Shown here piece by piece: positions 1 to 6,478 of a stretch of 24,818 bases of DNA. Origin of the DNA: DATAMF01 sp964472565. Lineage in GTDB: Bacteria > Chloroflexota > Anaerolineae > Aggregatilineales > Aggregatilineaceae. The position numbers were made by a program, and so were the translations under genes. Numbering within the stretch: position 1 is the stretch's first letter; each line of letters opens with the position of its first letter. The stretch spans positions 1 through 24,818 of the forward strand of contig CAYYNB010000084.1 in assembly GCA_964472565.1 (NCBI GenBank), given 5' to 3'. The notes under the pieces are model-generated. The model saw only the letters and a list, made by a program, of their open reading frames with translations, ran no database searches and was not told the DNA's origin.

Positions 1-58
1 GCCTTGTCTGGGGAAGGGGTTACTTCTCCTTCCCTCTCATTGTGAAGATTAATTATTA

Positions 59-694
59 TCAAACAGGGAATTCTGCAACAATCATATAGAGGTGAAATCC
101 GCTGAGTATTCGCATGTAGTCCAGCCGGTTAACCGATTCCATCCATTTGCATCCTGAAATGGCATAACCCGCTTTTTGGAGGCAGTAGACCGCAGTGGCC
201 CATGTCTGTGTACAGGCCAGTGGCAGTTGATCTACCCGTTTTCCCCATTCGCCCCAGCCCCAATCAGTTCTAATCCAGCAATTCTCAATCAATACCATTT
301 TCCCGCCGGGCTTAAGTAGGGATTTCCAGGATAAGAAGGTAGCAATTGGATCGTTCAATTCATGAATGACGTATCGCGCAGCGAGCAGGTCGAAAAGTCC
401 ATATGTGGATACTATTCCTTGTGCGAAATCCGTTGATTCAAAATTGGCATTCTCGAAATGTATATGGGGAAGACGTTGCCGTGCCTGTTCAAGAGAGACC
501 GGATTGTTATCCACGCCAACCACTATTTGGTCCGGCGAAGCCAGTACTTTTGTGAACAAGCCAGTTCCAGAGCCAAGCTCAAGAATCCTATTGTAAGCTG
601 AAAGCGTTCCCAGAATTGACTCCATCTCAAACTTGTAAGCTTCTAACGTCATCCGATCAACCCCAAATCCCGGCTGCTCATCATATGAAAGCAT
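59..694 (-). CDS. Class I SAM-dependent methyltransferase (substrate unknown)
   Basis: This 211-aa protein has a Rossmann-fold methyltransferase core. The SAM-binding motif I (ELGSGTG) is at residues 39-45, an acidic residue ends strand 2 (VVGVDNN), and a late LLKPGGKMVLIE segment matches the post-III region of UbiE/Methyltransf_11-type enzymes. The ATG start is backed by an AAGGA Shine-Dalgarno about 7 nt upstream. No substrate can be read from the sequence. It is transcribed away from the rpmG/COG0523 operon and shares a 171-bp intergenic region with it. That region holds a 21-bp palindrome, so the two may be co-regulated, but this is inference. A GGGAAGG/CCTTCCC hairpin lies just past its stop, near the window edge, and could end transcription, although no T-run follows it on this strand. 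Confidence 0.85.
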   Translation of the reverse strand: MLSYDEQPGFGVDRMTLEAYKFEMESILGTLSAYNRILELGSGTGLFTKVLASPDQIVVGVDNNPVSLEQARQRLPHIHFENANFESTDFAQGIVSTYGLFDLLAARYVIHELNDPIATFLSWKSLLKPGGKMVLIENCWIRTDWGWGEWGKRVDQLPLACTQTWATAVYCLQKAGYAISGCKWMESVNRLDYMRILSGFHLYMIVAEFPV

Positions 695-727
695 TTGATA
701 ATCCTTCTATCAACGCGCACATCAGTG

Positions 728-756
728 TTGACATTGTCTGGCGATACGATTATGAT
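728..756 (+). promoter_or_regulatory. Sigma70-type promoter for rpmG-COG0523 operon
   Basis: A perfect -35 hexamer TTGACA (728-733), a 17-bp spacer and TATGAT (751-756, five of six consensus bases) form a strong housekeeping-type promoter directed at the bL33 gene. Transcription would start near 763, immediately before the 21-bp palindrome. This is a pattern match only; the start site is inferred. Confidence 0.7.
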
Positions 757-764
757 ACGCTTCC

Positions 765-785
765 AATTGAAAAAGTTTTTCAATT
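765..785. promoter_or_regulatory. 21-bp perfect palindrome, candidate Zur operator
   Basis: Two 10-bp arms, AATTGAAAAA and TTTTTCAATT, flank a single central G (775) with no mismatch. The core TGAAAA-N3-TTTTCA is the same pattern as the actinobacterial Zur box as I recall it (TGAAAATGATTTTCA). It sits at about +2 to +22 relative to the predicted start, a classic repressor position. The genes behind it (zinc-free bL33 and COG0523) are typical Zur targets in other bacteria. A Fur-family gene is present at 20575 in this window. Whether that protein binds here is inference. Confidence 0.6.
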
Positions 786-865
786 AAAAATACCAATGCT
801 AATTTATAAAGTCAAATCTTCGGATGTCTCTGGCAGCACATCCAATGAAAATAGGAGCGATAGAC

Positions 866-1030
866 GTGGCGAAGAAAAAAGATATACGGGGAGTCGTGAA
901 ACTGCGCAGCACGGCTAGCGGGCATGTGTACATCACGCAGAAAAACCGCCGGAATGATCCTCAGCGGCTCGAATTGCGGAAGTATGATCCGTTGGTGTGT
1001 CGCCACATTTTATATCGGGAGGCGAAATAA
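866..1030 (+). CDS. rpmG: 50S ribosomal protein bL33, cysteine-poor (zinc-independent) form
   Basis: This 54-aa bL33 is recognised from KKKDIRGVVKLRSTASG, ITQKNRRNDPQRLELRKYDP and the closing HILYREAK. It belongs to the large ribosomal subunit. The zinc-binding form of L33 carries two CxxC pairs; here only one cysteine (about residue 45) remains, so this is the C-minus type that needs no zinc. I chose the GTG start at 866 because AGGAG (853-857) precedes it properly and the protein then begins at the usual AKKK; an in-frame ATG at 824 would add 14 unrelated residues. The COG0523 GTPase begins 5 nt after its stop, so the two are co-transcribed. In Bacillus and Actinobacteria, zinc-free ribosomal paralogues and COG0523 proteins are induced under zinc shortage. 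Whether a second, zinc-binding L33 exists elsewhere cannot be seen. Confidence 0.9.
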   Translation: MAKKKDIRGVVKLRSTASGHVYITQKNRRNDPQRLELRKYDPLVCRHILYREAK

Positions 1031-1035
1031 CAGCC

Positions 1036-2235
1036 ATGCCGGAACGTTTACCCGTCACGGTTCTCTCCGGCTTTTTAGGTTCTGGTAAAACGACCGTCCT
1101 GAACCATATTTTGAACAACCGCGAAGGGCTGCGTGTGGCAGTTATCGTCAATGATATGAGCGAAGTCAACATTGATGCGCAGTTAGTACATGGAGGGGCA
1201 GCCCTCAGCCGTGTCGATGAGCAGTTAGTGGCGATGACCAATGGGTGTATCTGCTGTACGCTGCGCGAAGACTTGCTCCAAGAAGTTGCGCGATTGGCCC
1301 GCGAAGATCGGTTCGACTACCTGCTCATCGAAGCAACCGGAGTTGCTGAACCGCTGCCGATTGCTGTAACCTTCACATTCCCGGATGGTATGGGACGTGC
1401 GCTGAGCGAGATCACCCGGCTTGATACGACTGTTACCGTTGTAGATGCGGCTCACTGGTTGAATGATTACCTTTCGCAAGAAGAGCTGCAAGATCGCGGC
1501 CTGGGAATGAATGCGAATGATAAACGCAGTCTGGTGGATCTTCTGGTAGAGCAGGTTGAGTTTGCCGATGTGCTGATCATCAACAAGATTGATCTGGTAT
1601 CGCCGGAAGCGCTGACCCGCCTTGAAAGTTTCCTTAAGCGGCTCAATGCGAATGCGCATATTTTACACGCGGATCATGGTCAGATTCCGCTGCGGGCGGT
1701 GCTGAACACCCACGCTTTTGACTTTGAACGCGCGGCGTCAATCCCGGCCTGGTTACAGGAAATCGCGCAACCCCATACCCCCGAAACTGAGGAATATGGT
1801 ATCAGCAGTTTTGTGTTTCGCGCCCGGCGGCCTTTTCATCCTGCTAGATTGGATGAAGTTGTGCAAAGCGATCTGTTTAACCCGGTTCTGCGTTCAAAAG
1901 GAACCATCTGGTTAGCCTCACGGTACGAAGACACGATCTTGTGGTCCCAGGCAGGCGACCAATTGGAACTGGACCTGATAGGAACCTGGTGGGCCGATAC
2001 GCCGCGCGATGCTTGGCCGGACGATGTTCATGAGTTAGCTGCAATTCAGGCGGATTGGCACGAACCGTTCGGAGACCGAAAACAGGAATTGGTTTTTATC
2101 GGTCTGGATATGCCTGAAGAGGCCATGCGCCTCGCACTGGAAAGTTGTTTGCTCACTGAAGCGGAAATGGCGCTGGGGCGGACGGTTTGGGCTGAGTTCG
2201 ATGATCCTTTTCCATCCTGGGATGAATCGATTTGA
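1036..2235 (+). CDS. COG0523 / CobW-family metal-handling GTPase
   Basis: This 399-aa G3E-family P-loop GTPase has Walker A GFLGSGKTT at residues 12-20 and the diagnostic metal-binding GCICC motif (C71, C73, C74). EATGVAEP stands in the position of the family's ESTG motif, INKID is the guanine-specificity motif, and a C-terminal CobW_C domain starts near FVFRARRPFHPARLDEV. Relatives such as YciC, ZigA and ZNG1 act as metallochaperones that pass zinc to client proteins under scarcity; others serve cobalt or nitrile hydratase. The ATG at 1036 follows GGGAGG (1017-1022); a GTG at 997 would overlap rpmG by 34 nt and is less likely. Co-transcription with a zinc-free bL33 points to zinc rather than cobalamin duty. 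That inference comes from context, as the motifs do not discriminate the metal. Confidence 0.9.
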   Translation: MPERLPVTVLSGFLGSGKTTVLNHILNNREGLRVAVIVNDMSEVNIDAQLVHGGAALSRVDEQLVAMTNGCICCTLREDLLQEVARLAREDRFDYLLIEATGVAEPLPIAVTFTFPDGMGRALSEITRLDTTVTVVDAAHWLNDYLSQEELQDRGLGMNANDKRSLVDLLVEQVEFADVLIINKIDLVSPEALTRLESFLKRLNANAHILHADHGQIPLRAVLNTHAFDFERAASIPAWLQEIAQPHTPETEEYGISSFVFRARRPFHPARLDEVVQSDLFNPVLRSKGTIWLASRYEDTILWSQAGDQLELDLIGTWWADTPRDAWPDDVHELAAIQADWHEPFGDRKQELVFIGLDMPEEAMRLALESCLLTEAEMALGRTVWAEFDDPFPSWDESI

Positions 2236-2264
2236 CTTCAATTCTGACAGTTGGATAGCTGAAA

Positions 2265-2292
2265 CTGGATCAGACGCGAGCGTCTGATCCAG
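2265..2292. terminator. Strong hairpin between convergent genes
   Basis: CTGGATCAGACGC pairs perfectly with GCGTCTGATCCAG around a 2-nt centre, giving a 13-bp stem. It lies between the COG0523 stop and the feoC-like stop, which face each other. There is no clear T-run on the plus side and a short TTT on the minus side, so it probably acts as a bidirectional transcript end, possibly Rho-assisted. Confidence 0.6.
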
Positions 2293-2297
2293 CATTC

Positions 2298-2585
2298 TCA
2301 GCCGCAGCACGAACACGGCGGCTCATTATCGGATGACGCGTTCATTGTGGCTAACTCATACATACGTGGCATTTTTAAGATAAATGGGCAGCCTTTGACA
2401 CTGCCGCAGGTGGTGCATTGTGATGTTTGGGCGGCTTCACGCAGCCGTCCCTTACGCACCCAATAATCGATCATGCTGTCCAGCATCGCCGGAGCAATAT
2501 CCAACTCACGGGAAAGCTGGCCCAATGACAGAGCCGTGTTTTTGTTTTCAAAGGCGTTGAGAATTGCTCTCAGCGATGTAGTCAT
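2298..2585 (-). CDS. feoC: FeoC-like winged-helix protein with cysteine clusters
   Basis: This 95-aa protein is the last gene of the feo operon and starts 6 nt after feoB ends. Residues 1-55 form a small winged-helix pattern (SLGQLSRELDIAPAMLDSMIDYWVRKGRL), as in FeoC and DprA/MarR-like short regulators. Residues 57-66 hold C-x2-C-x5-C (C57, C60, C66), matching the FeoC Fe-S/zinc loop. An extra cysteine-rich tail ends in CSCCG (C91, C93, C94), which I do not know from enterobacterial FeoC. FeoC in Klebsiella and E. coli binds FeoB and can carry an oxygen-sensitive Fe-S cluster. Here the role is inferred from position and layout. It could alternatively be a redox or iron sensor acting on FeoB stability. 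Confidence 0.8.
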   Translation of the reverse strand: MTTSLRAILNAFENKNTALSLGQLSRELDIAPAMLDSMIDYWVRKGRLREAAQTSQCTTCGSVKGCPFILKMPRMYELATMNASSDNEPPCSCCG

Positions 2586-2591
2586 ATTGGT

Positions 2592-5057
2592 TTATCCCAG
2601 TCCCAACAGCAGCCCGCCCTGGTAGACAATTACGGCGGCGAACCAGGCCAACGCCAGGGTAAACCCAAACTGGTATAACATCCAGCGTGTGCCGAATTCC
2701 TGGCGCATGGCAGCGGTCGCAACCATACACGGCACGTAGAGCAGCACAAAGATATTAAAAGCCACTGCCGCCAACCGGCCCTTATCACTGGAGCCAGTCG
2801 CCGCGCTAAAAGCGCCCACCAACGCATTTTCGAGATCGGTGGTGTCTTCTTCATCCAGTGCTGCGGCCAGTTCATCTTCCAATTCTGAAGTATTTTGCTC
2901 CGTTTCGATCTGCTCTTTCAAAACTGCCACCTGTTCGGCAGCATCGGCTACATCTGCGTCCTCTAAGGCCGTGATTAAATCGGCCTCAGCGTCGGCAGTA
3001 TCCGACCCTGAAGACACGGCTGCAACATACTCACCCAACACGTCGGCTTCTGCCAGCCAATCGGCCTCGCTCAGATTTACAAAGGGGATCAGATTGAGCG
3101 TGCGCGGGGCAATGTTGACCGTTTCCTGTACGGTCAGAATGGAGGCTTCGCCGAAGGTGCGCGCGATACTTCCCATATCTTCCCCAAAGGATGGACGCGG
3201 TTCTTCTTCCCCTTCTTCGGTTGCTGCCGGATCAGCTTCGTCCACGTAAATCTGGCTCATCGTGCCGACGACGACTTCTTTCGCCACAAAGCCGGTGATC
3301 AGCGAGCCGGACGCTTCCCAACTGCCGAAACCTGCCGGTTCAAACACCGGGGCTATCGCTCCACTGACCGAGCCAAACACGCTGTCCTCGGCACGCACGT
3401 CATTGAAGGTTCCCTTGTTGCTGTCCATGGGCAGGGCCATGAGGAACCAGATCAGAATGGAGGCAGCCAAAATGGTGGTGCCTGCTTTGCGAACAAAGCC
3501 ACTGGTCCGTTCCCACATCATCGTCCAGAGGGTACGCAGATTGGGTATCCGGTAAGGTGGCAGTTCCAGCACAAAGGGCGGTGGGGGATCATTCCGATAG
3601 ATGGTGCGCTTCATGACGAATCCCACGAGCAGCGCAATGGCGATGCCCAGCACATACATAGCAAAGATCAGGTTGCCGGAACTGGTTCCAAAGAAGGCCG
3701 CCCCGAAGACGACATAAACGGGCAAGCGCGCGCCGCAGCTCATAAAGGTCGCCAGGAAGCCGGTCAGTTTACGATCCCGCTCGTTTTCGAGGGTGCGGGT
3801 GGCATAAATCGCGGGAACGGTGCAGCCAAAGCCGACGATCATCGGCAAAAAGCTCTTGCCGTGCAGCCCCATCAGCCGCATGACCCGATCCATCACAAAC
3901 GCGGCGCGGGCCATATACCCAGAGTCTTCCAAAATCGCAATCGCCAGGTAGAGGAACATCAGGACCGGTACAAACACCAGCACGCCGCCCACCCCGGCGA
4001 TGATGCCATCGATCACCAGCGCGCCCAACCAGCTTTCCTCCAGGCTGAGCGCTTCCAGAATGGCTGCGGCCCAGTTGGTGAACGGACCGGTGATCACCCC
4101 GTCTACCCAGTCCAAAAACGGCGCGCTGACGTTGGCCGTAAACTGGAAGACGAGCCACATCAGCAGCAGAAAGATCGGCAGCCCCCAGAGCCGATGAGTC
4201 AGCACCGCGTCGAGTCGATCTGACACCGTGCTGATTTTTTCTTTCGGGCGTGTGACTGCGCCGCCGACCACTTCCGCGATAAAACGATAGCGTCGGTCAG
4301 CGATGATCGTTTCCGTATCGTCTCCACTGGCCGCTTCGATGCGTGCGTTGGTTGCCTGCACTGCTTTCAACAAAGCTCCATGACCACCAGCTTGCAGCGC
4401 TTGCGCTACCGCTGTATCGTTTTCCAGCAGTTTGATCGCTAACCAGCGCGAATGATAGAGAGCTTGCAGAGCCGGAACTTTTTCGATTTCGCCTTGCAAC
4501 GTATGGATTTCCTGCTCCACATCCGGTCCATAGTCGATCTGCGTCAGCACGCCCTGGCGTTGGTTGCCAATAGTATGAATAGCCTCGCGCAAGTTTTCCA
4601 GGCCAATGCCGCGACTACCGACCGTTTCGATCACCGGGATGCCACCCATCCGCCGGGATAGTGCCTCTGTATTAATCTTTACCCCGCGACTATGGGCAAT
4701 ATCACTCATGTTGAGGGCGACGATCACCGGCACATCGAGTTCGAGAACCTGGGCAACCAAATAGAGATTACGTTCGAGGTTCGCCGCGTCCACCACGACA
4801 ACTACCGCGTTCGGATGTTCATTAACGATAAAATCACGAGCGATGATCTCTTCCAGCGAATAGGCGGTGAGGCTGTAGGTGCCGGGCAGGTCCACCACCA
4901 GGATTTCGGTGTCTTTGATCACCGTCCGACCTTCTTTTTTCTCAACTGTTTTGCCGGGCCAGTTGCCCACATGCTGGCGTGAACCGGTTAATGAATTGAA
5001 CAGCGTGCTCTTCCCGACATTGGGATTTCCAGCCAATGCAATCGTAAAGGCAGTCAT
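2592..5057 (-). CDS. feoB: Ferrous iron transporter FeoB (GTPase-permease), with acidic insertion
   Basis: This 821-aa inner-membrane Fe(II) importer has an N-terminal G domain: G1 GNPNVGKST at residues 10-18, G3 DLPGTYSL, G4 NMSD, then the helical spacer domain. The membrane part has two Gate motifs (around FGCTVPAIYATR and VPCMVATAA), the SCGARLPVY segment and a late membrane pair. A charged region is unusual: at roughly residues 600-620 there is an EE-rich loop, and at roughly 680-750 a long Asp/Glu/Ala stretch (ALEDADVADAAEQ...ELEDELAAALDEED) predicted to be helical or coiled-coil. Together with its flanks this makes the protein about 50 aa longer than E. coli FeoB. It starts 3 nt after the second feoA and is followed by a feoC-like gene, so the operon is complete. 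Expression is probably under Fur and anaerobic control from the 5.66-5.80 kb region. Confidence 0.97.
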   Translation of the reverse strand: MTAFTIALAGNPNVGKSTLFNSLTGSRQHVGNWPGKTVEKKEGRTVIKDTEILVVDLPGTYSLTAYSLEEIIARDFIVNEHPNAVVVVVDAANLERNLYLVAQVLELDVPVIVALNMSDIAHSRGVKINTEALSRRMGGIPVIETVGSRGIGLENLREAIHTIGNQRQGVLTQIDYGPDVEQEIHTLQGEIEKVPALQALYHSRWLAIKLLENDTAVAQALQAGGHGALLKAVQATNARIEAASGDDTETIIADRRYRFIAEVVGGAVTRPKEKISTVSDRLDAVLTHRLWGLPIFLLLMWLVFQFTANVSAPFLDWVDGVITGPFTNWAAAILEALSLEESWLGALVIDGIIAGVGGVLVFVPVLMFLYLAIAILEDSGYMARAAFVMDRVMRLMGLHGKSFLPMIVGFGCTVPAIYATRTLENERDRKLTGFLATFMSCGARLPVYVVFGAAFFGTSSGNLIFAMYVLGIAIALLVGFVMKRTIYRNDPPPPFVLELPPYRIPNLRTLWTMMWERTSGFVRKAGTTILAASILIWFLMALPMDSNKGTFNDVRAEDSVFGSVSGAIAPVFEPAGFGSWEASGSLITGFVAKEVVVGTMSQIYVDEADPAATEEGEEEPRPSFGEDMGSIARTFGEASILTVQETVNIAPRTLNLIPFVNLSEADWLAEADVLGEYVAAVSSGSDTADAEADLITALEDADVADAAEQVAVLKEQIETEQNTSELEDELAAALDEEDTTDLENALVGAFSAATGSSDKGRLAAVAFNIFVLLYVPCMVATAAMRQEFGTRWMLYQFGFTLALAWFAAVIVYQGGLLLGLG

Positions 5058-5060
5058 AGG

Positions 5061-5399
5061 TTAAAACTCCTGCGTAGGTTGTGAAGAATCATCATCCTGA
5101 ACTTGAATCCGGTGGGCCAGACCGCGCCCGATGGCTAGGCGTGAATCGTTTTTGATCGCCAGAATCAGCGGCCCATGAAAATCGTTTTTGACCACGCGCA
5201 CCGTGAGTCCAATATTGAGACCTAAATCGGCAAAACGCTGGCGCAGCCTGGGACAATCCTGGATGCTGACCAGCGTGACGGTTTGGCCTGGCGATACCAG
5301 GCTTAACGGTAGGTGTGCGCCTGATCGAGCCGCCGCCTGTGGTGTGTAGTGGTTATGCCGCCGCGCAAACAATCGTCTTCTCATGAAACAATGCGGCAT
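5061..5399 (-). CDS. feoA: FeoA-domain protein (second copy)
   Basis: This 112-aa protein's residues 32-105 form an SH3-like FeoA domain: LSLVSPGQTVTLVSIQDCPRL, then RQRFADLGLNIGLTVRVVKND, then the closing ILAIKNDSRLAIGRGLAHRIQV. The about 30 N-terminal residues are basic (MRRRLFARRHNH) and not part of the usual fold. FeoA is a small cytosolic partner of FeoB needed for Fe(II) uptake. The gene lies 4 nt after the first feoA and 3 nt before feoB. No convincing Shine-Dalgarno precedes the 5399 ATG. Start at an internal ATG (5384, MRRRLF) is possible, and translation may be coupled to the upstream stop. Two separate FeoA proteins before one FeoB is a known arrangement in several phyla. Confidence 0.88.
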   Translation of the reverse strand: MPHCFMRRRLFARRHNHYTPQAAARSGAHLPLSLVSPGQTVTLVSIQDCPRLRQRFADLGLNIGLTVRVVKNDFHGPLILAIKNDSRLAIGRGLAHRIQVQDDDSSQPTQEF

Positions 5400-5403
5400 G
5401 GGG

Positions 5404-5661
5404 TTACTCTTTGATCTGGGAGGCAGCCGACATCTCGACTTCGATCATTTGTGCTTCCGAGCGACGCAGCGAGAGATGGTAGCCGCGCACCAGATATTCC
5501 AGTGGATCACCCAGCGGAGCCGCTTTCACCAACTCGATTTCGACGCCACGCGTGATGCCCATATCCATAATTCGGCGGCGCACGGCTCCTTGTCCGGCTA
5601 TGCGAACGACGACAGCAGAACTTCCTTCGGCAAGTTGGTCCAGAGTATGAGTTTCTGGCAT
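5404..5661 (-). CDS. feoA: FeoA-domain protein (first copy)
   Basis: This 85-aa single FeoA domain carries the family signature AVVVRIAGQGAVRRRIMDMGITRGVEIELVKAAPLGDPLEYLVRGYHLSLRRSEA, with RRRI-DMGI and the GDP-E motif intact. It is the first gene of feoA-feoA-feoB-feoC. A good ribosome binding site (AAGGAA read on the minus strand, about 5669) precedes the ATG. The 287 bp upstream contain two Fur-box-like sites and an FNR/CRP-like dyad, listed separately. Compared with the second copy, it lacks a basic N-terminal extension and is closer to the canonical FeoA length of 75-85 aa. Confidence 0.93.
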   Translation of the reverse strand: MPETHTLDQLAEGSSAVVVRIAGQGAVRRRIMDMGITRGVEIELVKAAPLGDPLEYLVRGYHLSLRRSEAQMIEVEMSAASQIKE

Positions 5662-5690
5662 GGTGAATTCCTTTTTGACAAAAACTGTTA

Positions 5691-5707
5691 TTGCGAATAA
5701 TTCTCAA
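5691..5707. promoter_or_regulatory. Fur-box-like site proximal to feoA
   Basis: TTGCGAATAATTCTCAA differs at one position from the ideal palindrome TTGAGAATAATTCTCAA, a common Fur box form. It lies 30-46 bp upstream of the first feoA and just downstream of the inferred transcription start (about 5711 on the minus strand), which suits iron-dependent repression. A CTCAATTGAG palindrome (5703-5712) overlaps it. Confidence 0.65.
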
Positions 5708-5717
5708 TTGAGTTTTA

Positions 5718-5723
5718 TTATTC
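5718..5723 (-). promoter_or_regulatory. Possible -10 element of feo promoter
   Basis: Read on the minus strand, AATAAT (5723 down to 5718) is a plausible -10 hexamer that would place the start near 5711. There is no good -35, as expected for an activator-dependent promoter. The FNR/CRP-like dyad is centred 41.5 bp upstream of that start. This is inference from spacing. Confidence 0.4.
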
Positions 5724-5745
5724 AAGCAAGACCACGCGGTGGATA

Positions 5746-5759
5746 GTGATAAAGATCAC
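5746..5759. promoter_or_regulatory. FNR/CRP-family-like dyad (GTGAT-N4-ATCAC)
   Basis: The perfect 5-bp inverted repeat GTGAT AAAG ATCAC matches the FNR consensus TTGAT-N4-ATCAA except at the outermost bases. It is placed upstream of the feo promoter at a distance typical of class II activation. Feo systems are activated by FNR in E. coli, so the placement makes biological sense. The actual regulator in this organism is unknown. Confidence 0.5.
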
Positions 5760-5785
5760 GCCTGAAAATGCCAATCTACCTGTTA

Positions 5786-5802
5786 TTGCGAACGGTTCTC
5801 AT
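5786..5802. promoter_or_regulatory. Second Fur-box-like site upstream of feo
   Basis: TTGCGAACGGTTCTCAT repeats the proximal box. Both begin with CTGTTATTGCGAA (5685 and 5780) and continue with TTCTCA three bases later, a direct repeat 95 bp apart. The central GAACGGTTC keeps dyad symmetry. It could be an upstream operator of feo or serve a transcript not visible here. Confidence 0.5.
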
Positions 5803-5905
5803 TTAGATCGTCGTGTACCGACAGGATTTCCTGAAAATGGAGGCAGTTCTATATTTAGGCGAGATGTAGAGAAGGGTATAGATGCGGCTTTTTCGCAAGC
5901 TGAAC

Positions 5906-5933
5906 CAGGCGATACCTTTCCAGGTGTCGCCTG
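5906..5933. terminator. Hairpin downstream of hemH remnant
   Basis: CAGGCGATACC pairs with GGTGTCGCCTG (11 bp, one G-T) around the loop TTTCCA. It lies 16 nt past the stop of the minus-strand hemH fragment and insulates it from the feo promoter region. No T-run follows on either strand, so intrinsic termination is uncertain. Confidence 0.45.
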
Positions 5934-5948
5934 ATTGCGCAAAACACG

Positions 5949-6415
5949 TTAAGATGTAATCCAGTTGGCGCTTTCGTACCGGACAATATCCGCCAGGGTG
6001 GCTAGCCATAGAGGAGCATCATTCAGACACGGCACAAGACGGTAATTTTCGGATTGACCGCCTCCGGCCTGAAACTGCTCTCGTCCTTCGGAGCCGAGTT
6101 CGTATAATGTCTCAAGACAATCTGCCACAAAACCAGGACTGACGACCATCACCCGCTCGCAGCCGGACCCCGGCAGTGTTCCGAGTAGGGTATTGGTCGC
6201 CGGTTCCAGCCATTGTTCCAGCCCAAACTGAGATTGGTAATTCAGCATCCATTGATCCTCTGGCCGATGCAGCGTTTCCGCCAGACGTTGAGCCGTGATC
6301 TGACACTGCTGCGGATAAGGATCACCAGTCTGAGCATAACGCAGGGGGATACCGTGAAACGAAAAAATCACTTTGTCAGGTAAGGCCGATCCAAGATAGA
6401 GCTGACCGATTCTAA
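5949..6415 (-). pseudogene. hemH: Ferrochelatase, C-terminal half only
   Basis: This is the C-terminal domain of ferrochelatase, the enzyme that inserts Fe(II) into porphyrin. The catalytic-histidine motif FSFHGIPLRY, the GDPYPQQC segment, YQSQFGLEQWLEP and the PGFVADCLETL motif with its conserved glutamate are all present, followed by a normal C-terminus. About 140 residues follow a GTG at 6371, and the frame stays open upstream (VRIGQLYLGSALPDKV), which still resembles ferrochelatase to about 6415. The N-terminal half (about 150-180 residues) is absent. Homology stops close to the start of a decayed ISAs1-like element on the other strand. The fragment lacks half the active-site cleft, so it is probably non-functional. 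The remaining motifs are intact, which suggests recent damage. Confidence 0.88.
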
Positions 6416-6478
6416 CAAAAAAACTATAGGCTGGTGGTAAAGTCGGCGGAGACGGATTGAGTAAGGATAGGAGAAGCC

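Noticed and set aside
741..760. GATACG direct repeat around the rpmG -10 element as a Zur/Fur box
   Set aside because: Its dyad symmetry is weak (TA--AT-AT--TA only), while the neighbouring 21-bp palindrome is perfect. It is more simply explained as promoter sequence.
5746..5934. 62-codon plus-strand frame in the feo upstream region
   Set aside because: It overlaps the FNR-like dyad, second Fur-like box and hairpin. No recognisable protein; treated as regulatory DNA.
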